A stretch of DNA of 64,000 bases from Lichenicoccus sp965276875 (GTDB taxonomy: Bacteria > Pseudomonadota > Alphaproteobacteria > Acetobacterales > Acetobacteraceae). Below the pieces are notes generated by a model. That model was not told the DNA's origin. It did no database searches and saw nothing but the letters and a program-made list of their open reading frames with translations. Every line of letters starts with the position of its first letter. Position 1 is the first letter of the stretch. Positions 34,830-42,015 of the stretch are shown here, piece after piece. The DNA lies in assembly GCF_965276875.1 (NCBI RefSeq), contig NZ_OZ255701.1, positions 1,178,001-1,242,000 on the forward strand, given 5' to 3'. A program made the position numbers and the translations under genes.

Positions 34830-36430
34830 CCACGCTCGCCAGCAGCGTCGATCCGGCAGCCGCCAGCTTTGCGGCGAATGGCGCGCATAATCGCGCGCTG
34901 GTGGATCAGTTGCACGAGACGATGCGGCTGGCGGGTCTGGGCGGTTCGGAGGCGTCGCGGGCGCGCCATACGGCACGCGGCAAGCTGCTGCCACGCGCGC
35001 GCGTGCATCGGCTGCTCGATGCGGGGTCCGCCTTTCTGGAGATCGGCGCACTTGCCGCGCACGGGCTGTATGAAAACCAGGCGCCGGGTGCGGGAATGAT
35101 CGCCGGGATCGGCCGGGTGTCGGGGCGCGAGGTAATGATCGTCGCCAATGATCCGACCGTCAAAGGCGGCGCCTATTTTCCGCTGACCGTGAAGAAGCAT
35201 CTGCGAGCGCAGGAGATCGCACGCGAGAACCGCCTGCCCTGCATCTATCTGGTCGATTCCGGCGGCGCCAACCTGCCGCACCAGGCCGAGCTGTTCGCCG
35301 ATCGCGAGCATTTCGGCCGCATCTTTTTCAACCAGGCCAACATGTCGGCCGAAGGCATCCCGCAGATCGCCTGCGTGATGGGAAGCTGCACCGCCGGCGG
35401 CGCCTACGTGCCGGCGATGTCCGACGAGACCGTCATCGTGCGCAACCAGGGCACGATCTTCCTCGCCGGCCCGCCGCTGGTGAAGGCCGCGACCGGCGAG
35501 GTGATCACCGCCGAGGAACTCGGCGGCGCCGATACCCACGCGCGCCGCTCAGGTGTCGTCGATCATGTCGCACAGAACGATCTGCACGCGCTGCTGATCG
35601 TGCGCGAGATCGTCGGCAGACTGAACGTGACGAAGTCGCCGGACATCGCAATCCGCACGCCGCGGCCGCCGCTGCTCGATCCGCACGATCTCTACGGCAT
35701 CATCCCGACCGACGTGCGCGCACAATATGACGTGCACGAGGTGATCGGCAGGATCGTCGACGGCTCCGAGTTCCAGCCGTTCCGTGCGCTCTACGGCGCC
35801 ACCCTGGTGTGCGGGTTCGCGCATCTTTGGGGCGTGCCGGTCGCGATCCTCGCCAATAACGGCGTGCTGTTCTCGGAGTCCGCCCAGAAGGGCGCGCACT
35901 TCATCGAGCTCGCCTGCCAGCGTCGTATTCCGCTGCTGTTCCTGCAGAACATCTCCGGCTTCATGGTCGGCGGCAAGTATGAGGCGGGCGGCATCGCCAA
36001 GGATGGCGCCAAGCTGGTCACCGCGGTCGCCACCGCAACGGTTCCGAAGATCACGGTGCTGATCGGCGGCAGTTTCGGCGCCGGCAATTACGGCATGTGC
36101 GGCCGCGCCTACGCGCCGCGTTTCCTGTTCAGTTGGCCGAACAGCCGAATCAGCGTCATGGGCGGCGAACAGGCGGCGTCGGTGCTGGCGACGATACGTC
36201 GCGACGGCGCTCGCGGCGAGGCATGGAGCGAGACCGAGGAGCTCGCCTTCAAGCAGCCGATCCGCGATCGCTACGAAACCGAGGGCAATCCCTATTACGC
36301 CACCGCCCGGCTCTGGGACGACGGCATCATCGACCCGGTGCAGACACGCGACGTGCTGGGGCTCGCCTTGAGCGCCACGTTGAACGCGACAATCCCAGCG
36401 CAGCCGCGCTTCGGCCTGTTCCGGATGTGA
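34826..36430 (+). CDS. mccB: methylcrotonyl-CoA carboxylase beta (carboxyltransferase) subunit
   Basis: A 534-residue carboxyltransferase of the AccD/PccB family. KLLPRARVHRLLDAGSAFLE, PLTVKKHLRAQEIARENRLP, YLVDSGGANLPHQ and ISGFMVGGKYEAGGIAKDGA match MccB/LiuB. It moves the carboxyl group from biotin to 3-methylcrotonyl-CoA, giving 3-methylglutaconyl-CoA. It lies between isovaleryl-CoA dehydrogenase and the biotin-containing alpha subunit, the classic leucine pathway order. ATG overlaps the preceding stop. Confidence 0.94.
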   Translation: MTTLASSVDPAAASFAANGAHNRALVDQLHETMRLAGLGGSEASRARHTARGKLLPRARVHRLLDAGSAFLEIGALAAHGLYENQAPGAGMIAGIGRVSGREVMIVANDPTVKGGAYFPLTVKKHLRAQEIARENRLPCIYLVDSGGANLPHQAELFADREHFGRIFFNQANMSAEGIPQIACVMGSCTAGGAYVPAMSDETVIVRNQGTIFLAGPPLVKAATGEVITAEELGGADTHARRSGVVDHVAQNDLHALLIVREIVGRLNVTKSPDIAIRTPRPPLLDPHDLYGIIPTDVRAQYDVHEVIGRIVDGSEFQPFRALYGATLVCGFAHLWGVPVAILANNGVLFSESAQKGAHFIELACQRRIPLLFLQNISGFMVGGKYEAGGIAKDGAKLVTAVATATVPKITVLIGGSFGAGNYGMCGRAYAPRFLFSWPNSRISVMGGEQAASVLATIRRDGARGEAWSETEELAFKQPIRDRYETEGNPYYATARLWDDGIIDPVQTRDVLGLALSATLNATIPAQPRFGLFRM

Positions 36431-36431
36431 C

Positions 36432-38306
36432 ATGATGATGCACAGCCTGCTGATCGCCAACCGCGGCGAGATCGCCGCGAGGATCATCCGCACCGCGCGG
36501 CGCCTCGGCATTCGCACAATCGCCGTGTATTCCGAGGCCGACGCCGACATGCCGTTTGTCCGCCAGGCCGACCAGGCCGTGGCGATCGGGCCCGCACCGG
36601 CGCGCGAAAGCTATCTGGTGGCGGACAAGATCCTGCAGGCGGCGCGTGAGACGGACGCCGATGCGATCCATCCGGGCTATGGCTTCCTCTCGGAAAACGC
36701 GGCCTTTGCCGCACAGGTGCAAGAAAGCGGCCTGATCTGGGTGGGCGCGCCACCGGCGGCGATCGCGGCGATGGGGCTCAAGGATGCGGCCAAGCGGTTG
36801 ATGCAGGAGGCGGGGGTTCCTGTAACACCCGGCACGCTTGGCGAGGACCAGTCCCCGGCGCGGCTACGGGCCGAAGCGGACGCGATCGGCTACCCGGTGC
36901 TGATCAAGGCGGTCGCGGGCGGCGGCGGCAAAGGCATGCGCCGCGTCGACGACGCGAACTCCTTCGCGGACGCGCTCGGATCGTGTTTGCGCGAGGCGCG
37001 TTCCGCGTTCGGTGACGATCGTGTGCTGATCGAGAAATATGTCACCGCACCACGCCATATCGAGGTGCAGGTATTCGGCGACCTGCACGGAAACGTCGTG
37101 CATTTGTTCGAGCGCGACTGCTCGCTGCAGCGCCGCCACCAGAAGGTGATCGAGGAATCGCCGGCACCCGGCATGGATGCCGCGACGCGTGCCGCCATCT
37201 GCGACGCCGCGTTGCTTGCAGCGCGCGCGGTCTCGTATGTCGGGGCAGGCACGATCGAGTTCATCGCTGACGCCAGCGAAGGCCTGCGCGCCGATCGCAC
37301 CTGGTTCATGGAGATGAACACACGCCTGCAGGTCGAGCATCCGGTGACTGAGGCGGTGACCGGATACGACCTGGTGGAGTGGCAGCTCCGGGTCGCGTCC
37401 GGTGAGGCGTTGCCCGCGACGCAGGAGCAGATCACCATGACCGGCTGCGCGATGGAGGCGCGGCTCTACGCCGAAAACCCGCAGACCGGCTTCCTGCCAC
37501 AGGTCGGCCGGCTGGACCATCTGCGACTGCCCAATTTCGTCCGGGTCGATTCCGGCGTCGAGCAGGGCTGCACGATCTCGCCTTATTACGACCCGATGAT
37601 CGCCAAGCTGATCACGCACGCGCCGACGCGCGAGGCTGCGGCGGCGCGGCTGGCCGAAGCCTGCGCCGCGGTCGAGGTCTGGCCCGTGCGCACCAACGCG
37701 GCGTTCCTCGCGCGCACGCTCGCCGACCCGGCGTTCCGCTCGTCGCAGATCGACACCGGCTTCATCGAGCGGCACGCGGATCGCCTCGTTGCCTCCGCCG
37801 AGCCGTCCGGCGCGGTGATGCAAGCGGCCGCGCAGGCGTTGCTGCCTTCGCCCGGTACAGATCCGTGGACGACGCTTGCCGGGTTCCGGATCAATGCGCC
37901 GCCCGACCGTTCGGTGCTGGTGGAGATCGACGCCACGCCTTACCTGGTCGAGGTAGCGCCTGGTGCCGCGGCCGGCAGCATCATCTGGTCAGGCTCGGAG
38001 CGGGTGCTGTTTCAGGGAGGCATGGGATGGCGCGTCGGGGAGCCGCAGGCCAGGCACCTTGTCGCGGATGCCACCGACGTAGACGGCACGGTGCTGTCGC
38101 CGATGCCGGGACATGTCATCGCGGTCGAAGTCGCCGAGGGCAATAGCGTGACCCGCGGACAGACGCTGCTCGTCGTCGAGGCGATGAAGATGGAGAACCG
38201 GCTGGTCGCCCCGTTCGATGGGACGGTGACGGCGCTGCATGCGGTCGTTGGCCGGCAGGTCAGCGAGGACATGGTGCTCGCGCGCATCAAGCGAGGGCAG
38301 CCGTAA
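36432..38306 (+). CDS. mccA: methylcrotonyl-CoA carboxylase alpha (biotin carboxylase and biotin carrier) subunit
   Basis: A 624-residue protein: biotin carboxylase at residues 1-450 (LLIANRGEIAARIIRTARRL, ATP-binding GGGGKGMR, FMEMNTRLQVEHPVTE) and a biotin carrier domain at the C-terminus, with the biotinylated lysine in VEAMKMENRLVAP. It carboxylates its own biotin with bicarbonate and ATP. Length is typical of bacterial MccA/LiuD (about 650). Two adjacent ATG codons start the gene right after the beta stop. TAATG overlap with the MaoC gene. Confidence 0.94.
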   Translation: MMMHSLLIANRGEIAARIIRTARRLGIRTIAVYSEADADMPFVRQADQAVAIGPAPARESYLVADKILQAARETDADAIHPGYGFLSENAAFAAQVQESGLIWVGAPPAAIAAMGLKDAAKRLMQEAGVPVTPGTLGEDQSPARLRAEADAIGYPVLIKAVAGGGGKGMRRVDDANSFADALGSCLREARSAFGDDRVLIEKYVTAPRHIEVQVFGDLHGNVVHLFERDCSLQRRHQKVIEESPAPGMDAATRAAICDAALLAARAVSYVGAGTIEFIADASEGLRADRTWFMEMNTRLQVEHPVTEAVTGYDLVEWQLRVASGEALPATQEQITMTGCAMEARLYAENPQTGFLPQVGRLDHLRLPNFVRVDSGVEQGCTISPYYDPMIAKLITHAPTREAAAARLAEACAAVEVWPVRTNAAFLARTLADPAFRSSQIDTGFIERHADRLVASAEPSGAVMQAAAQALLPSPGTDPWTTLAGFRINAPPDRSVLVEIDATPYLVEVAPGAAAGSIIWSGSERVLFQGGMGWRVGEPQARHLVADATDVDGTVLSPMPGHVIAVEVAEGNSVTRGQTLLVVEAMKMENRLVAPFDGTVTALHAVVGRQVSEDMVLARIKRGQP

Positions 38307-38758
38307 TGGCGGGGCGCTTCTTCGAGGACTGGACGGTCGGCGACGCGCTCACCCACGAGATCCGCCGCACCGTGACCGAAACCGACAACCTGCTGATCTC
38401 GGCGCTGACGCATAATCCGCAGCCGCTGCACCTTGACGCCGAGTATGCGGCGGCAAGTGCTTTCGGGCGTATCGTGGTCAACGGGACCTTCACCTTCGCC
38501 CTGATGATCGGGCTTTCCGTCGGTGACACCACGCTCGGCACGCTGATCGCCAATCTCGGCTACGACAAGGTCGTCATGCCCAAGCCGGTGTTCATTGGCG
38601 ACACGGTGCACGCGCAAACCACGATCACCGCGCTGCGCGAAAGCCGCTCCCGCCCGCAAGCTGGGCTGGTCACCTTCGAGCACCGCCTGCGCAACCAGGA
38701 CGACGTGATCGTCTGCCAATGCCTGCGCACGGCCCTGGTGAAGCGGAGGGACGTGTGA
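38306..38758 (+). CDS. MaoC-like hot-dog-fold enoyl-CoA hydratase
   Basis: A 150-residue single hot-dog-fold protein. FFEDWTVGDALTHEIRRTVT, NPQPLHLDAEYAA (with the hydratase Asp and His) and GRIVVNGTFTFALMIGLSV define the MaoC dehydratase family. In the usual Liu pathway the step after the carboxylase is done by an enoyl-CoA hydratase of the crotonase fold (LiuC), which is absent here, so this protein probably hydrates 3-methylglutaconyl-CoA. The same MaoC-CitE-MCC-Bkd set occurs in the Mycobacterium tuberculosis Rv2495c-Rv2502c locus. Activity on mesaconyl- or itaconyl-CoA is an alternative. Confidence 0.85.
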   Translation: MAGRFFEDWTVGDALTHEIRRTVTETDNLLISALTHNPQPLHLDAEYAAASAFGRIVVNGTFTFALMIGLSVGDTTLGTLIANLGYDKVVMPKPVFIGDTVHAQTTITALRESRSRPQAGLVTFEHRLRNQDDVIVCQCLRTALVKRRDV

Positions 38759-39606
38759 TCCTGCGTTCGCTTCTGTTCGTCCCTGCTGACCGTCCCGAGC
38801 GGATCGACAAGGCGCTCGCAAGCGGCGCCGACGCGGTGATCCTCGACCTCGAGGATTCCGTGACCTCCGAGCGAAAGGCGCTGGCGCGGGAGACGGTGGC
38901 GGCGGTGCTCGCGCGTCCGGATCGGCAGGTCGCGATCTTCGTGCGCATCAATCCGCTCGATAGCGCGCACGCGATGCGGGACCTGGACGCGGCGGCACCC
39001 GGACGCCCGGACGGCATCGTGCTGCCGAAAGCTGAAGGCGCGCGGTCGCTGATCGATCTCAACGCGGGCCTGAGCGCACGCGGGGACGGCAGCGCCCGCA
39101 TCCTGCCGATCGCCACGGAAACACCGGCGGCGATGTTCCGGCTGGGCGAGTATGCGGGCGTGACGGATCGCCTGGTCGGCCTCACCTGGGGTGCCGAGGA
39201 CCTGCCGGCGGCGATCGGGGCTGCGACCGCGCGCGAGCCGGACGGAAGCTACACGCCGCCTTATCAGCTCGCCCGCTCGCTCACCCTGTTCGCCGCCGCC
39301 GCCGCCGAGGTGGCACCGATCGAGACCGTGTTCCCGGACTTTCGCGACCTGCCTGCCTTGTCCGCCTATGCAAGTCGGGCGGCACGCGATGGGTTTACCG
39401 GCATGCTGGCGATCCACCCGAGCCAGATCGCCGCGATCCATACGGCCTTCACGCCCTCGCCATCGGCGATTGAGAACGCCCAGGCCGTCGTCGATGCATT
39501 TGCGGCCAATCCCGGTGCCGGTGCCATCGCACTCAACGACAGGATGCTCGACGCACCGCATCTCAGGCAGGCGCGCCGGATCCTCGCGAGATGTGCTGCT
39601 GTCTAA
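38755..39606 (+). CDS. CitE-like beta-hydroxyacyl-CoA lyase (HpcH/HpaI family)
   Basis: A 283-residue TIM-barrel lyase of the citrate lyase beta/malyl-CoA lyase family. LFVPADRPERIDKALASGAD, VILDLEDSV (metal-binding Glu/Asp), GIVLPKAEGA and LTWGAEDLPAAIGA are family motifs. It starts at GTG with GGAGGG just upstream and overlaps the MaoC stop. The standard HMG-CoA lyase (LiuE) is missing from the operon. The M. tuberculosis CitE Rv2498c, in the same gene context, cleaves (S)-HMG-CoA and citramalyl-CoA, so the likely reaction is HMG-CoA to acetoacetate and acetyl-CoA. Malyl-CoA or citramalyl-CoA cleavage remains possible. Last gene of the 15-kb operon. Confidence 0.87.
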   Translation: MILRSLLFVPADRPERIDKALASGADAVILDLEDSVTSERKALARETVAAVLARPDRQVAIFVRINPLDSAHAMRDLDAAAPGRPDGIVLPKAEGARSLIDLNAGLSARGDGSARILPIATETPAAMFRLGEYAGVTDRLVGLTWGAEDLPAAIGAATAREPDGSYTPPYQLARSLTLFAAAAAEVAPIETVFPDFRDLPALSAYASRAARDGFTGMLAIHPSQIAAIHTAFTPSPSAIENAQAVVDAFAANPGAGAIALNDRMLDAPHLRQARRILARCAAV

Positions 39607-39648
39607 ATGCGCACATGCAGGTCATTGGGGATCAGGGCACGTGCCGCT

Positions 39649-40839
39649 TTACGACAATCGCTCGACAGCCATGGCGGTCGCCTCGCCGCCGCCGATGCAA
39701 AGCGACGCCATCCCTCGCTTGACGCCATATTTCTCCAGTGCGGCGAGCAGCGTCACCATGACCCGCGCGCCGGATGCCCCAATCGGATGGCCGAGTGCGC
39801 AGGCGCCACCATGTACGTTGACTTTGTCGTGCGGCAGGTCGAGGTCGCGCATCGCCGCCATCGTCACCACGGCAAAGGCTTCGTTGATCTCGAACAGGTC
39901 GACGTCAGCCGCCGTCCACCCGACCCGTTCCAGCAGCTTGCGCATGGCACCGATCGGTGCCGTAGGAAAGCGGCTCGGCTCGTGAGCGTGAGTCGTTTGG
40001 CCAACGATCATGGCAATGGGCGCCAAGCCCCGCCGCTCCGCTTCGCTTCGCCGCATCATCACCAGCGCCGCGGCACCGTCCGAGATCGAGCTGGCATTGG
40101 CGGCAGTGACCGTGCCGCCGTCGCGGAACGCCGGCTTCAACGTGGGGATCTTTTCCGGTCTTGCCTTGCCCGGCTGCTCGTCGATGGCGACCTGCCGATC
40201 CACGCGCCCGGCTCTCACCGTCACGGGTACGGTCTCCCGGGCAAACGAGCCGTCATCCACCGCTTTGCGGGCCCGTGCCAGCGAGGTCAGGGCAAATTCG
40301 TCCTGGTCGGCGCGGGTGAATTGGTAATCCTGCGCGCAGTCCTCGGCGAAAGTGCCCATCAGACGGCCCTTGTCGTAGGCGTCCTCCAGTCCGTCCAGGA
40401 ACATGCTATCCAGCAATCGCCCGTGGCCCATGCGGTAGCCGTCCCGCGCGCGGTCGAGCAGGTATGGCGCGTTGGACATGCTCTCCATGCCGCCCGCCAC
40501 CAGGACGCCGGCGCTGCCCGCGACCAGCGCGTCGTGACCGAGCATGGCCGCCTTCATACCCGAACCGCACATCTTGTTCACCGTCGTGCAGCCGACGTCC
40601 ATCGGCAGTCCGGCACCGAGTGCTGCCTGGCGCGCCGGCGCCTGGCCCTGGCCGGCGGCAAGCACGCAGCCCATCAGCACCTCGTTCACGTCGGCGGCGC
40701 CGATGCCGGAGCGGGCAACGGCCGCTTTGATGACAGCAGCACCGAGAGCCGAGGCCGTGGCGTCCTTGAGGTCCCCCTGGAACGCCCCCATTGCCGTGCG
40801 GGCGTAGCCGGTGATGACGATCGGATCATGTGAATTCAT
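39649..40839 (-). CDS. acetyl-CoA C-acyltransferase (thiolase)
   Basis: A 396-residue thiolase. The nucleophilic cysteine is in NKMCGSGMKA, NEAFAV carries the first histidine, GGACALGHPIGASGARV the second, and the late cysteine is in SLCIGGGEATAM. It catalyses thiolytic cleavage or formation of acetoacetyl-CoA or a 3-oxoacyl-CoA. GGAAGG precedes the ATG at 40837-40839; the frame stays open upstream by chance. It converges on the CitE gene and is followed, upstream, by a broken acyl-CoA dehydrogenase on the same strand. It could take acetoacetyl-CoA from leucine to acetyl-CoA, but no acetoacetate CoA-transferase is visible. Confidence 0.92.
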   Translation of the reverse strand: MNSHDPIVITGYARTAMGAFQGDLKDATASALGAAVIKAAVARSGIGAADVNEVLMGCVLAAGQGQAPARQAALGAGLPMDVGCTTVNKMCGSGMKAAMLGHDALVAGSAGVLVAGGMESMSNAPYLLDRARDGYRMGHGRLLDSMFLDGLEDAYDKGRLMGTFAEDCAQDYQFTRADQDEFALTSLARARKAVDDGSFARETVPVTVRAGRVDRQVAIDEQPGKARPEKIPTLKPAFRDGGTVTAANASSISDGAAALVMMRRSEAERRGLAPIAMIVGQTTHAHEPSRFPTAPIGAMRKLLERVGWTAADVDLFEINEAFAVVTMAAMRDLDLPHDKVNVHGGACALGHPIGASGARVMVTLLAALEKYGVKRGMASLCIGGGEATAMAVERLS

Positions 40840-40895
40840 GGATTGCCTTCCCTGTTTGGGGTTGCAGACATGTCGGCTCTCACCCGTGGCGCCGG

Positions 40896-42006
40896 TCAGA
40901 AGGCGCGGGCGATGATCATACGCTGGATGTGCCTTCGTAGATCTGGCAGACCCGTACGTCGCGGTAGATCTTGGCCACACCGTAATCCTCCAGGTAGCCG
41001 TAGCCGCCCAACGTCTGCAGCGCGCCGGAACAGACGGTCTCGGCGGTTTCCGAGGCGAACAGCTTGGCCATCGCCGCCTCCTTGAGGCAAGGCACGCCGG
41101 CATCCTTCAAGCTCGCCGCATGCAAAACGAGCTGGCGCGCCGCCTCCAGCTTGGCCGCCAGATCGGCAAGACGGAAGCTGACCGCCTGGTGTTCCATGAT
41201 CGGCTTGCCGAAGCTCCGGCGCTCCTTGGCGTAGGCGACCGCGATCGCCAGCGCCGCCTGCGCCATGCCGACGCTCTGGGCGCCGATGCCGATTCGGCCG
41301 GTTTCCAGGTTGGCGAGCGCAATGCCGTAGCCTTGCCCAACCTCAACCCATCATCAAGGTCCATGTCGTCCATGGCCAAGGCGCAGATATCGGAGGCGCC
41401 CTGGCCCAGCTTGTCCTCCACCTTCGCAACACTCAGGCCGGGCGTCCCCCTTGGTACCAGGAACGCCGATATCCCGCGCTTGCCAGCAGTCGGGTCGGTG
41501 ACCGCGAACAGCAGCGTCAATCCTGCGATGCGGCCGGAGGTGATGAACTGCTTGGAACCGTTGATGCGCCAGCCGCCCTCGATGCGCACTGCCCTGCTAC
41601 GCAGGCCGGCGGCATCCGATCCCGCCTCGTTCTCCGTCAGCGCAAAGGCACCGATCAGCGCACCGCTGCAGAGCGGCCTTAGAAAGCGCGCCTTCTGGGC
41701 GGCGTCGGCATGGCGCTCCAGCGCCGCGATCACCGGGGCATTATGGACGCTGACGATCGTCGAGAGCGCGCCGTCGGCCGCCGCAAGCTCGATCAGGGCA
41801 AGCGCGTACGAGACGTAATCGGCGTCAGCGCCGCCGTACGCGGCAGGCGCCGTCATCCCCATCAGGCCAAGACCGCCCAGCTCCGCGAAGATTGCGGCTG
41901 GATACCCGCCGGCGGCCTCCCATGCGCGCGCGTTGGGTGCCACGCGATCGGCGGCCCAATTCCTGACCGTATCGCGTATTGCGCATTGCACGTCCGTCAA
42001 CTGCAT
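40896..42006 (-). pseudogene. acyl-CoA dehydrogenase with two frameshifts
   Basis: The N-terminal two thirds (MQLTDVQCAIRDTVRNWAAD to MDDMDLDDGLRLG) is a normal short/branched-chain acyl-CoA dehydrogenase, with FALTENEAGSDAAGL and SKQFITSGRIAGLTLLFAV. Near 41340 the frame changes; the adjacent frame continues GQGYGIALANLETGRIGIGA and ERRSFGKPIMEHQAVSF to QTLGGYGYLEDYGVAKIYRD and IYEGTS. A second shift near 40922 is needed to reach QRMIIARAF and TGA at 40896-40898. The catalytic Glu of IYEGTS survives in sequence, but no single frame encodes the whole protein. Two consensus errors would explain it equally well, because both flanking genes are intact. Confidence 0.8.
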
Positions 42007-42015
42007 GACGATCCC

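Noticed and set aside
31644..35051. Minus-strand frames of 541 and 558 codons
   Set aside because: Antisense to bkdB, lpdV, ivd and mccB, all of which are strongly supported by motifs; composition is that of shadow frames.
34826..38306. Propionyl-CoA or geranyl-CoA carboxylase instead of methylcrotonyl-CoA carboxylase
   Set aside because: The neighbouring isovaleryl-CoA dehydrogenase and Bkd genes favour methylcrotonyl-CoA; no citronellol genes or methylmalonyl-CoA mutase or epimerase are present.
40842..41103. N-terminal extension of the thiolase frame
   Set aside because: It overlaps the acyl-CoA dehydrogenase coding sequence in another frame; the ATG at 40839 has a good ribosome binding site and matches thiolase N-termini.
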